From Alkalilacustris brevis (lineage in GTDB: Bacteria > Pseudomonadota > Alphaproteobacteria > Rhodobacterales > Rhodobacteraceae), in assembly GCF_003350345.1 (NCBI RefSeq), contig NZ_QNVJ01000070.1:1-64000 (forward strand): a DNA stretch of 64,000 nucleotides, in the 5' to 3' direction. Each line of letters opens with the position of its first letter. Position 1 is the stretch's first letter. Made by a program: the position numbers and the translations under genes. Below the pieces are notes generated by a model. That model worked only from the letters and a program-made list of their open reading frames with translations, searched no databases and was not told the origin of the DNA. Below, one piece after another: positions 55,497-63,925 of this stretch.

Positions 55497-57082
55497 GCGT
55501 GTCGACACGTCCGAACTTTCTCTACCTGATCACCGATCAACACCGGGCTGATTGGCTGGGCTGCTATGGGCATCCGCTGGTAAAGACACCAAACATCGAC
55601 CGGATCGCATCGATGGGCACTAGGTACGAGAATTTTCATGTCGCCAGTCCCGTCTGCATGCCCAATCGAGCCAGCTTGCTGACCGGGCGCCACCCCAGCA
55701 CCCACGGGCTTCGCTACAACGGATGTGTCCTCAGCCACCGGGCGAATACCTTTGTCGACCTACTGCGCGCGAATGGCTACCTGACGGCGAGCATCGGCAA
55801 GAGCCATCTTCAGCCCTTCACCGATTACGAGCCGACCATCCACGACACGCCGCCTGCTGACGACCCGCTGGCCGAAGCATGGAAACCCGACAGCGCGAAC
55901 TACAGTCAGGAAGAGCCGGGCCGCTATGAGGCCGACGGTCGCTATGTCTTTCAGACGCCCTATTACGGCTATGACCATGTGGATATGGTTACCGGGCACG
56001 GTGATCGAGCAGGGGGGCACTACCGGCAGTGGTTCCGCGAGGCGGCCCCCGAATGGCAGGCACTGGCTGATCCGACCAATGAGCTTCCACACAACTATTC
56101 CTGCCCGCAGGCCTATCGCACGCCGATCCCGGAGGATCTGTATCCGACCTTCTACATACGCGACCGCGCGCAAGATTTCCTGTCCGCCCGAGCGGGCAGC
56201 GATGCGCCCTTCTTTGCCTTCGTCAGCTTCCCCGACCCGCACCATCCGTTCAATCCGCCGGGGCGCTACTGGGACTTGTATGATCCGGCCGATTTCACCC
56301 CCGAGGTGCGCTACGACGATCACGCCTTTCCACCGCCGCCGCTGACCCATGCGCGCGCCATGTTCGAAAGCGGCAAGACGCCGGCGCATCAACAGGTCTC
56401 GTTCATGGCCGATACCCGGTCTTTGCAGGAGGCGATGGCGCTCAGCGCGGGCATGATCACCATGGTGGACGATGCAATCGGTGCCATCCTGCAGACGCTT
56501 GAAAAGACCGGGCAGTTAGAGAACACGGTGATCGTCTTCAACTCGGATCACGGCGACTATCTGGGCGACAGCGACCTGCTGCTAAAGGGTGCTTGGCAAC
56601 GCGACAGTATCTCACGTGTGCCCTTCATCTGGTCCGATCCATTGGATCGCCGGGCGCGCGTCAGCCAGGCGATGGGGTCCACGATCGATATTGCACCAAC
56701 TATCCTTGCCCGGGCCGGACTGCAGCCCTTCAACGGCATGCAGGGGATTGCTCTCGCTGAATGTCTGCAAGCTGAGACGGAGACCACACCCTCCACCGTT
56801 CCGCGCGACCGGCTCTTGATCGAATTCAACGACAGCGGATTGCGCATGGGGTTTGAATCCCCCGCTCGGGTGCGGACGCTGATTCATGATGGCTGGCGGA
56901 TATCGGTCTATCGCGATCAGGAATGGGGCGAACTCTATGACCGCCGCAACGACCCGTTAGAGCTGAGCAATCTCTGGGATGATCCGCAGCATGCTTCAGA
57001 ACGTGCCCGGATGACCGAAGCGCTCGCGCACAGTCTGATCGGACAGATGGACGAAAGCCCACGTTCGCGCCGGCGAGCATGA
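55493..57082 (+). CDS. Sulfatase-family hydrolase (Cys-type)
   Basis: The product is 529 residues of the alkaline-phosphatase-superfamily sulfatases. NFLYLITDQHRADWLGCYG gives the first metal ligands. CMPNRASLLTGR is the CxPxR box whose Cys is oxidised to formylglycine. FNSDHGDYLGD gives the later Asp/His pair. No signal peptide is seen, so it acts in the cytoplasm on an imported sulfate ester; a phosphonate or phosphate ester is the alternative. The start overlaps the TRAP permease stop by four bases. A formylglycine-generating enzyme is not encoded in the window. Confidence 0.84.
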   Translation: MSVSTRPNFLYLITDQHRADWLGCYGHPLVKTPNIDRIASMGTRYENFHVASPVCMPNRASLLTGRHPSTHGLRYNGCVLSHRANTFVDLLRANGYLTASIGKSHLQPFTDYEPTIHDTPPADDPLAEAWKPDSANYSQEEPGRYEADGRYVFQTPYYGYDHVDMVTGHGDRAGGHYRQWFREAAPEWQALADPTNELPHNYSCPQAYRTPIPEDLYPTFYIRDRAQDFLSARAGSDAPFFAFVSFPDPHHPFNPPGRYWDLYDPADFTPEVRYDDHAFPPPPLTHARAMFESGKTPAHQQVSFMADTRSLQEAMALSAGMITMVDDAIGAILQTLEKTGQLENTVIVFNSDHGDYLGDSDLLLKGAWQRDSISRVPFIWSDPLDRRARVSQAMGSTIDIAPTILARAGLQPFNGMQGIALAECLQAETETTPSTVPRDRLLIEFNDSGLRMGFESPARVRTLIHDGWRISVYRDQEWGELYDRRNDPLELSNLWDDPQHASERARMTEALAHSLIGQMDESPRSRRRA

Positions 57083-57092
57083 AGGGAACGAC

Positions 57093-58562
57093 ATGAAGGA
57101 ACTACACAACTTTATCAACGGAACGTGGCGCAGCTCAACTGAGGTTTTCGACAAGTCAAGTCCGTTCGACGGGCGCCTGGTGGCTCGGGTCCACGTTGCT
57201 ACTGACTCGATGATAGACGAAGCCGTCATGGCCGGGCGTCGTGCTGTGGAGACCGGTTGGGGGCGAATGCCGCTGCGCGCCAGGGCCCAGATCCTGCGCG
57301 ATTTGAGCCGGGCGCTCATGGCGCGCATGGATGATCTGGTCGAGGCCGATATGGCAGATACGGGGCGGTCGCTCTGGCAGGCGCGGAACTTCGATGGCGC
57401 ACGGGCAATCCGGCAGTTCGATGCCTACTGCGACCTGGCGCTGGCGATGGAAAATCGATCTGCCAGCTTCACCGGGAGCGACGGGGCACAGGGCCTTTGG
57501 TATACGCAACAGCGCCCGCGCGGGGTGATCGCTTGCATCGCACCCTGGAATATGCCGCTTCTGTTGATGATCATGAAACTGGCGCCGGCGCTGGTAATGG
57601 GCAACGCGGCCATCGCCAAACCCTCGGAGGAGACGCCCGGGTCCGCCACGGTTCTGGCCGAGGTTATCGCGCAATCCGAGGTCCCCGACGGGGCATTCGC
57701 ACTTCTGCATGGAGCGGGAGCCACTGGCGCGGCATTGACCGCGCACCCCGGTGTGGATGCAATTAGCTTTACCGGGGCAAGTGCCACGGGCAGTGCGATC
57801 ATGCGAAGCGCCGCTACTGGGCTTCGCGAAGTCGCACTTGAACTTGGGGGCAAGAACCCCGCGCTTGTCTTCGAGGATGCCGATGTCGAGGCGGCGATCG
57901 CGGGCACCGCGCGCTCGGCTTTCTTCAATTGCGGCCAGATCTGTTTCTGCACCGAGCGAGCCTATGTTCACCGCAGCCATTTCGACGCCTTTGTCGAAGG
58001 TATTTCGCAGGCAGCGCGCAAGGTGGTGATCGGCGAGCCGGCCCATGATGGTTTCAGTATCGGCCCGCTGATCTCGCAAGGGCACAGGGCCAAGGTCCGC
58101 GACCTTCTGGACAGTGTCACCGCCGATGGCGGCGCGTTTGTCGCCGGGGGCGGCGTGCCGCGCTTCGGAGACAGCCGCGATGCCGGGGCGTTCATTGAGC
58201 CTTCGGTGGCCGTGGGGCTTGCTCCGGAAGCGCGGTTTCTGCGCGAAGAGGTGTTTGGCCCGGTCCTGCATGTCGCCCCATTCGATAGCGAAGATGAAGC
58301 AATCGCCCTGGCCAATGACACAGAATACGGCCTCGCATCGGTGATCTGGACAGAGAATGTACATCGTGCCCATCGCGTCGCGTCCCAATTGCGCGCAGGC
58401 CATGTTTGGCTCAACGCATGGCAGTTTCGTGATCTGGCAAGCCCTCTGGCGGGGGCCGGGCTTTCCGGGGTCGGAGAGCAATTCGGCCGTAGCAGCCTGG
58501 AATTCTGCACCCAGCCACAGACCGTGACGCTGCGCGTCGCGCCACTTGAGGAGACCGTTTGA
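57093..58562 (+). CDS. NAD(P)-dependent aldehyde dehydrogenase
   Basis: The product is 489 residues, the family length. The Rossmann segment is GVIACIAPWNMPL, ISFTGASATGS binds the cofactor, the general base Glu lies in LELGGKNPALVF and the nucleophile Cys in NCGQICFCTER. FGREQ-like ends are replaced by VGEQFGRSSLEFCTQ. The gene lies 10 bases after the sulfatase and overlaps the ThDP enzyme start by one base. It presumably oxidises an aldehyde formed by that enzyme. Confidence 0.9.
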   Translation: MKELHNFINGTWRSSTEVFDKSSPFDGRLVARVHVATDSMIDEAVMAGRRAVETGWGRMPLRARAQILRDLSRALMARMDDLVEADMADTGRSLWQARNFDGARAIRQFDAYCDLALAMENRSASFTGSDGAQGLWYTQQRPRGVIACIAPWNMPLLLMIMKLAPALVMGNAAIAKPSEETPGSATVLAEVIAQSEVPDGAFALLHGAGATGAALTAHPGVDAISFTGASATGSAIMRSAATGLREVALELGGKNPALVFEDADVEAAIAGTARSAFFNCGQICFCTERAYVHRSHFDAFVEGISQAARKVVIGEPAHDGFSIGPLISQGHRAKVRDLLDSVTADGGAFVAGGGVPRFGDSRDAGAFIEPSVAVGLAPEARFLREEVFGPVLHVAPFDSEDEAIALANDTEYGLASVIWTENVHRAHRVASQLRAGHVWLNAWQFRDLASPLAGAGLSGVGEQFGRSSLEFCTQPQTVTLRVAPLEETV

Positions 58563-60295
58563 TGCCACGAACCGGCGCATCGGCCCTGTTGCGCGGGTTG
58601 CGCAGCAACGGGATCAAGAGGCTGTTTGTCAACTCCGGCAGCGATTTTGCGCCGGTGATCGAAGAGTACGCCGCAGCGCACGAAGATGCAGATGAGCCCT
58701 TTCCCGAGCCGATTCTGTGCGCGCATGAAGCGCTTGCCGTGGGGATGGCCCATGGCGCATGGCTGGCCAGCGGAGAGACGCAGGCAGTTATGGTTCATGT
58801 CAATGTGGGGCTCGCCAATGCCGCAATGGGCGTGATCAACGCTCGCTCTGACGATGTGCCGCTGGTGATAATGTCGGGTCGCACGCCTTTTACGGAACAT
58901 AACCGCCTTGGCGCACGCGGCAGCCTAGTGCAATACGGACAAGAGATGGCCGACCAGACGGCGCTGGTGCGGGAGTCGGTCAAATGGAGCGCGGAGCTTG
59001 TCTATGCCGAGCAGGCCGAGACGATGGCGTCGCGCGCTGTCGCAATCGCCAACTCGCATCCGACGGGTCCGGTCTATCTCAGCCTACCGCGGGAGCCGCT
59101 GTGCGAAACCCTGCCCGAAGCGCCCGACCCGGTTGCCTCGGCGCGGCCCTTGCAGGTTTCAGCAACCGCCCCCGCCCCAGACACCGGCGCAGTTGGCCAA
59201 GCAGCGCGCCTGCTCGCCCGCGCCGAGGTCCCATTGGTAATCGCGCAGCGGGGCGATCGCGCCGGACGCGCGGGCATCGTGACCAGCAGAATGGCACATG
59301 CCTTCGGGCTGGCAGTGCATGAAGCCGTGCCCACGTGCAACCTGCTTGCGGGCGACGATCCGATGCGCGTCATGGGTCAGGTGGCTGAACATGTGGCCGC
59401 CGCAGATGTCATCTTGGCAATTGACGCGCCTGTGCCCTGGCTGGAAAGCAGCTGCCGCGTCGGCCCTGAGAAGACGGTCATCCACATCGGTAGCGATCCG
59501 CTGCACATCAAGCTGCCGATGCGCAGCTTCCGCACTGATCTTGCGATCTGCGGCGACGTCGTGGCGACCCTCGAGGCGCTTGAAACAGCGCTTGGCCACG
59601 CCGCCGACAGAGCCGAGGTAGCGGCGGCCGCAATTGCCGAGCGTCGCGCGGCCATCACGGCGCGCCACAAGGCAGACCGGGACACAATGGCCGCGCGAGC
59701 CGCGCGCGGGACGGGAAGCCCCATGAGCATTCCCTGGATCGGCAAATGCCTTTCCGAGCGTATCGACAGGGGCACCTTGCTGTTCAGCGAGCGCGGGCCG
59801 ACCTCGGCGCATCTCGATCTGCGCGTGCCGGGACAGCTTTTCAGCGTTCCATATTCCGGGGGGCTCGGGTGGGGTCTGCCCGCAGCCCTCGGCGCGCAAC
59901 TCGCCGCGCCCGACAGGCTTGTGGTGGCGCTGGTAGGCGATGGCAGCTACCTTTTCGCGAACCCAGTAGCCTGCCATCAGGTCGCAAGTCACTATCAGTT
60001 GCCCGTTCTCATGGTCTTGCTCAACAATGGCTCTTGGAACGCGGTGCGGACATCGACCTTGGCGGTCTATCCCGATGGCGCGGCCGCTCGCAGCAACCGG
60101 ATGCCGATGACCGCCTTCGCGCCGCCCACTGATTACTGCGCCATCGCCCGCGCGGCAGGAGGTGCGGCGTTCAAAGTGCAATCGGGTGCCGAACTGCCCG
60201 AAGCGCTGGACAGGGCGCTGACCATTATCAGGCAGGAAAGACGGCATGTGCTGCTCGATCTCAGCACGGATCTTGCCAACCCAAAGATGGGGTGA
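58562..60295 (+). CDS. ThDP-dependent 2-oxo-acid decarboxylase-like enzyme
   Basis: The product is 577 residues. The catalytic Glu lies in LCAHEALAVGMAHGAW. The ThDP motif runs from GDGSYLFANPVACHQ to LLNNGSWNAVR. The middle domain (about 200-340) lacks a clear FAD pattern. The superfamily includes benzoylformate and sulfopyruvate decarboxylases and acetolactate synthase. Coupling by TGATG to an aldehyde dehydrogenase gene favours decarboxylation of a 2-oxo acid to an aldehyde. It is not the same subtype as the ThDP protein at 41874-43637. Confidence 0.83.
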   Translation: MPRTGASALLRGLRSNGIKRLFVNSGSDFAPVIEEYAAAHEDADEPFPEPILCAHEALAVGMAHGAWLASGETQAVMVHVNVGLANAAMGVINARSDDVPLVIMSGRTPFTEHNRLGARGSLVQYGQEMADQTALVRESVKWSAELVYAEQAETMASRAVAIANSHPTGPVYLSLPREPLCETLPEAPDPVASARPLQVSATAPAPDTGAVGQAARLLARAEVPLVIAQRGDRAGRAGIVTSRMAHAFGLAVHEAVPTCNLLAGDDPMRVMGQVAEHVAAADVILAIDAPVPWLESSCRVGPEKTVIHIGSDPLHIKLPMRSFRTDLAICGDVVATLEALETALGHAADRAEVAAAAIAERRAAITARHKADRDTMAARAARGTGSPMSIPWIGKCLSERIDRGTLLFSERGPTSAHLDLRVPGQLFSVPYSGGLGWGLPAALGAQLAAPDRLVVALVGDGSYLFANPVACHQVASHYQLPVLMVLLNNGSWNAVRTSTLAVYPDGAAARSNRMPMTAFAPPTDYCAIARAAGGAAFKVQSGAELPEALDRALTIIRQERRHVLLDLSTDLANPKMG

Positions 60296-60472
60296 GGACT
60301 CTCGCCTCGCCAATGGTTCGATCTGTGTTGTTGAAAAAACTGCGGATCGGCTGCGCACGCAGGGACTGGGGGGCAAGCTAGAGAATCTGGAGGCACGGCT
60401 GGCGCAGCTTGAGGCGGAGCTCGCACCCCACCGCAGCCAAGGCGTGTCATCAATGACTAGCGCCATTGTCTC

Positions 60473-60805
60473 GTGGTCGTTCAACGCAAGCCCGGAGCAC
60501 TACGCAATGGTGCTCCCTTCGTTGAAATGCCCGAACCCTTCCGCGTGCTGCAGGCAAAGATTCTGCGTCAGCCCGGCGGAGTCCCCAAAATGGTCGATAT
60601 CTTGTCGCTGGTCTTGCACCATGACGAACAGGCCGTGCTTTGCGCTGTGGAATTGGCGCTGGAGGCTGGTGTGTCGACCAATACCCATGTGCTGAACCTG
60701 CTCCACAGGCTGCTGGATGGCAAACCGACTGACCAGCCTGATGTGAACCCTCCTGCAGCCTTGTTGCTGAGCAAGGAGCCGGAGGCCAACGTCCGGCTCT
60801 GTTGA
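60473..60805 (+). pseudogene. IS21-family IstA C-terminal fragment
   Basis: The frame reads VQRKPGALRNGAPFVEMPEPF and continues ILSLVLHHDEQAVLCAVEL and THVLNLLHRLLDGKPTDQP, the usual end of IstA transposases, once the first residue is dropped. The catalytic domain is absent. The preceding 60296-60472 holds a coiled-coil-like scrap (KLENLEARLAQLEAEL) that I cannot assign. Confidence 0.7.
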
Positions 60806-60887
60806 TGGCGTGGATGCCCCCTCCTGACGGCATCGCAATGTGCCAATGTGATGTGTGTTGAAGCCATTGCAGAAGGAGAGAGCACCC

Positions 60888-61250
60888 ATGTCTGAGGTTA
60901 CCATCATCGGGATTGATCTGGCAAAGCGCGTCTTTCAGCTACACGGGGCGCGCCACGATGGGTCCGTGGTATTTCGCAAGAAGCTTTCACGCGGTCAGCT
61001 GCTTGCCTTCATCTCGCAGCATCCAGGTTGCGTTATCGCCATGGAAGCTTGCGCGACGGCGCACGGATGGGGCCGCGAGATTGAGAAGCTGAGGCATGAC
61101 GTGCGCCTGATCCCACCGATCTATGTCAAGCCGTTCGTCAAGCGCCAGAAAAACGATGCGGCCGATGCCGAGGCGATCGTGGAGGCGGCTCTGCGCCCCA
61201 CCATGCGCTTTGTCGCACTGAAGACGGCCGGCCAGCAGGCACGCGCCACC
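60888..61250 (+). pseudogene. IS110-family transposase N-terminal fragment
   Basis: It starts MSEVTIIGIDLAKRVFQLHG and carries KKLSRGQLLAFISQHPGCVI, AMEACATAHGWGREI and RQKNDAADAEAIVEAALRP, the DEDD domain of IS110/IS1111. Similarity stops after RFVALKTAGQQARA. At that point another transposase begins, which shows a fusion of two broken elements. Confidence 0.78.
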
Positions 61251-61726
61251 AGAGGTGCTGGGTTCACAAGACCGCCAATGTTCTCAACAAGTTCCCGAAA
61301 TCGATGCAACCGGCGGTCAAGGCCGACCTGCGCGAGATCTGGCAGGCCGACACCCGCGCCGCAGCCGAGGCCGCACTGGACACCTTCGCCGAGAAATATG
61401 GCGCCAAGAATGAGAAGGCGGTGACGTGCCTGACCAAGGACCGCGAGACCCTGCTGACCTTCTACGATTTCCCGGCCGAGCATTGGGATCACCTGCGCAC
61501 CGGCAACCCGATCGAGAGCGTGTTCGCCACCGTCCGGCACCGAACCGTGCGCACCAAGGGCGCGCTGTCGCACAAGACGGTGAAGCTCACGGTGTTCAAG
61601 CTCGTTCAGGCCGCCGCGAAGACGTGGCGGCGGCTGAAGGGCGCGAACCAGTTGCCAATGGTCATCGAAGGCGTCACATTCACCGACGGTGTCGCCGCAA
61701 CCGACACCAAAAACCGCGCCGCTTGA
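61251..61726 (+). pseudogene. IS256-family transposase C-terminal fragment
   Basis: It reads RCWVHKTANVLNKFPKSMQP, then ADTRAAAEAALDTFAEKYGA, LLTFYDFPAEHWDHLRTGNP and IESVFATVRHRTVRTKGALS, the second half of IS256 transposases with the final Glu region. The N-terminal fragment of the same family is at 19642-19860, but the middle is missing in both, so they need not be from one copy. Confidence 0.78.
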
Positions 61727-61854
61727 TCACGCCGCGTCACCCAAAATCCCGCATAGCTCCCCGCCTTCACCACTGGACCCTCCCCACCGATGTACCGATG
61801 GGTTTGTGGCCGGACAAGAAAGGAAGCACTTCCTCAGCCGGCCACTTCGCAAAG

Positions 61855-61871
61855 GGTGGATAATTAGGGGG
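61855..61871. repeat. 17-base direct repeat, right copy (GGTGGATAATTAGGGGG)
   Basis: Identical and in the same orientation to 18096-18112. It sits 58 bases from the tRNA-end repeat. The distances differ at the two ends (120 bases between the two repeat types on the left). This argues that these are integrase-related sites just inside the island rather than part of the tRNA duplication. Confidence 0.6.
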
Positions 61872-61928
61872 GTAAGATCAACGTATATGCCTGTATTTCT
61901 ATTATAAAGCAGGCACTTGCTGCAAAAA

Positions 61929-61944
61929 AATGGTGCCCGGGGGC
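61929..61944. repeat. Candidate right attachment site within tRNA-Phe
   Basis: AATGGTGCCCGGGGGC covers the CCA end and acceptor-side bases of tRNA-Phe plus two flanking bases, and matches 17960-17975. Because the tRNA is intact, insertion would regenerate its 3' end. Confidence 0.6.
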
Positions 61945-62005
61945 GGAATCGAACCACCGACACGAGGATTTTCAGTCCACTGCTCTACCCCTGAGCTACC
62001 CGGGC
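61931..62005 (-). tRNA. tRNA-Phe (anticodon GAA)
   Basis: It is 75 bases long with an encoded CCA end. The acceptor stem GCCCGGG pairs with CCCGGGC and the discriminator is A. The D arm reads GCTCAGGGGTAGAGC. The anticodon loop is CTGAAAA and the T loop is GTTCGATTC. The gene lies downstream of yacG on the same strand and is the integration target of the island. Confidence 0.95.
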
Positions 62006-62108
62006 ACGGGTTTTGGCGCTACCGCCTTGGGGTGGCGTTTTCTTAGGCGAGGGTCGGGATACTGTCCAGAGGTGTTGGCAAAAAATTCCGTGCCCTCGCG
62101 GCAGATTG

Positions 62109-62291
62109 TCAGTGGCGCGGGGCAGGCGGCGCGGGAGATTGCTCTTCGTCCTCTGCTTCGCTGCCGATCTCCTCTCCGGGGATCGCATATTTGCCAGAGA
62201 ACCATCGCCCCAGGTCGACATCGGCGCAGCGGCGCGAGCAGAAGGGGCGGTACTTGCGGTCGGTTTCGCGATTGCAGATCGGGCAGTGCAT
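62109..62291 (-). CDS. yacG: DNA gyrase inhibitor-like zinc protein YacG
   Basis: The product is 60 residues. The four Cys of the zinc finger lie in [19 protein letters not shown] and RRCADVDLGRWFSGKY, followed by an acidic, Pro-rich tail. In E. coli the protein binds GyrB and inhibits gyrase. The ATG shares one base with the stop of the RNase E/G gene (TGATG). Confidence 0.92.
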   Translation of the reverse strand: MHCPICNRETDRKYRPFCSRRCADVDLGRWFSGKYAIPGEEIGSEAEDEEQSPAPPAPRH

Positions 62292-63349
62292 CAGTCACCT
62301 TGCGGGGCGAGGGATGTGGCCAGCGGCAGGCGGTCACGCCGCCGCTGCAGCTCGTAATGGCCCAGCGGGGTCCAGCCTGCAAGGCTTGTCTCGGCGGCGC
62401 TGCGGCGAAAGGCGGCGCGCAGGCTTTGTTCAAGCACCTGCCGGTCGCGCCGGGGCATCGGGGCAAAATCGACCGTGACCTGTCCCCCCAGCCCGCGCAG
62501 GCGCAACTGTCGGGGCAGTTCACGCGCCGCCGCGATATTGGCCTTGAGGCCCGCCGCCGGGCTGGTGTCGTGGCCGGTGTTGATATCGACAGCAATCAGC
62601 GCGCGGGTCGGCTCAATCACCATGCCGGCACCGCCGGGCAGTGGCACCTCGGGGTGCAACAGGGCGGTGATGGCCTCGTCGGCGCCGTGGCGGGCGAGCG
62701 CGTCGGGGCCTTCGGCCATCGTGTCGGGGGCGGGCTGCGCCCATTCGCGCCAAGCCAAATGATGCGCATCGGGCGGCGCCAGAAGCAATGCGGGCGGGCC
62801 GTCGACATCGGCGAGAATGGCCTCACTGAGCGTGCGCAACTCGGCAATCTCGGCGGATACGTCCGCTGTCTCGGCGTCCTCGGCGGCGCTGCGCAAGATC
62901 AGCCCGAGATCGGGCTGGGCGCCGGCCATGGCCCGCGCTGCCAGGGTTTGCAGGGTCTGACGCGTCTCTGGTGCCTGAATGCCGCGCGCGATATTCAGCC
63001 CCGGCGCATCGGGCGTTATGATCGCATAGCGGCCTTTCAACAGCAGTCGCGTGGTCAGAGGCACGGCCTTGCCCGGCTCGGCATGGCTTGAAACCTGCAC
63101 GAGGATCGGCTGCCCCGGCCGCAGCCCCTTGACCTGCCGCAGAAAGCCCGAGGCCCCGCCGGGCAGGTCCACGAACACACCGCCCAGCCCCTTGACCGGC
63201 CGGCCAACGGTGCCGCGAAACAGGGTCTCCGGCGCGGGGCCGGCGCTTTCGGGCGGGTCTATGAACAGATCATCAAGTGCGCCGTCGATCATGCGCACGG
63301 CGGCCGTGCGGCCCGACATCTGCCCCAGAAGAACGGCGACCCCCTTCAT
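62291..63349 (-). CDS. Ribonuclease E/G-family protein
   Basis: The product is 352 residues. It has an S1-like N-terminal part ([17 protein letters not shown]) and the RNase E/G catalytic core with both metal-binding Asp regions ([10 protein letters not shown] and [14 protein letters not shown]). It lacks the zinc-link and C-terminal parts of longer RNase E/G and is shorter than E. coli RNase G, as in other alphaproteobacterial maf-linked copies. The start at 63349 overlaps the maf stop by four bases; an ATG 12 bases earlier is less likely. Confidence 0.87.
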   Translation of the reverse strand: MKGVAVLLGQMSGRTAAVRMIDGALDDLFIDPPESAGPAPETLFRGTVGRPVKGLGGVFVDLPGGASGFLRQVKGLRPGQPILVQVSSHAEPGKAVPLTTRLLLKGRYAIITPDAPGLNIARGIQAPETRQTLQTLAARAMAGAQPDLGLILRSAAEDAETADVSAEIAELRTLSEAILADVDGPPALLLAPPDAHHLAWREWAQPAPDTMAEGPDALARHGADEAITALLHPEVPLPGGAGMVIEPTRALIAVDINTGHDTSPAAGLKANIAAARELPRQLRLRGLGGQVTVDFAPMPRRDRQVLEQSLRAAFRRSAAETSLAGWTPLGHYELQRRRDRLPLATSLAPQGD

Positions 63350-63921
63350 GATACCGGCCACACCGGATAGCCCGCTGCCCCGAGCAGCGCCGCGGTTTCA
63401 GCCAGCGGCAGCCCCACGACGCCGGTGAACGATCCCGATATCCACGGGATGAACGCCCCGGCCCGGCCCTGAATGCCATAACCCCCGGCCTTGCCGCGCC
63501 ATTCGCCGCTGGCCAGGTAGGCGTTGAGTTCATTGTCCGAGAGCCGCTTCATCCGCACGGCTGTTACCACGTCACGTTGCCATATGCGCGCGCCCAGCCG
63601 CAGCACCACTGCGGTGATGACCCGGTGGCGCCGCCCGCCCAGCGCCGTGAGGAAGGCGGCGGCTTCACCTGCATCCGAGGGTTTGCCCAGGATGCGCCGG
63701 CCAAGTGCCACGGTGGTATCGGCGCAAAGCACCAGTTCGTCCTCCGCAGCATCAACCGCGCGCGACTTCTCCAGCGCGATGCGCATGCAGTAGTTGCGCG
63801 GCAGCTCGCCACGGACGGGGGTTTCGTCGATATCCGCCGGCGCGATGCGGTCGGGTGTCACGCCAAGCTGCGCCAGCAGATCCCTGCGGCGCGGACTGGC
63901 CGACCCCAGAACAAGCCGCAC
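63346..63921 (-). CDS. maf: Maf-family nucleotide pyrophosphatase
   Basis: The product is 191 residues. The N-terminal signature is [36 protein letters not shown] holds the active Asp/Thr region, and [16 protein letters not shown] and [14 protein letters not shown] close the family pattern. The enzyme hydrolyses non-canonical nucleoside triphosphates (dTTP/UTP type) and is linked to cell division control. It starts four bases after the infA stop. Confidence 0.93.
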   Translation of the reverse strand: MRLVLGSASPRRRDLLAQLGVTPDRIAPADIDETPVRGELPRNYCMRIALEKSRAVDAAEDELVLCADTTVALGRRILGKPSDAGEAAAFLTALGGRRHRVITAVVLRLGARIWQRDVVTAVRMKRLSDNELNAYLASGEWRGKAGGYGIQGRAGAFIPWISGSFTGVVGLPLAETAALLGAAGYPVWPVS

Positions 63922-63925
63922 GGCC

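Larger units (their letters stand above)
17960..61944. mobile_element. Genomic island integrated at tRNA-Phe (about 44 kb)
   Basis: The left boundary is a 16-base copy of the tRNA-Phe 3' end (17960-17975) and the right boundary is the tRNA itself (61929-61944). Inside are an intact tyrosine recombinase adjacent to the left end, a TAC module, a primase/DUF3987 replication module, a Type III restriction system, two catabolic clusters and many IS fragments. No conjugation or phage structural genes are present, so it is not a self-transmissible ICE as it stands. The boundaries are inferred from repeats only. Confidence 0.6.

Noticed and set aside
17960-61944. Integrative conjugative element or complete prophage
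   Set aside because: There are no relaxase, type IV secretion, capsid, portal, terminase or tail genes between the repeats.
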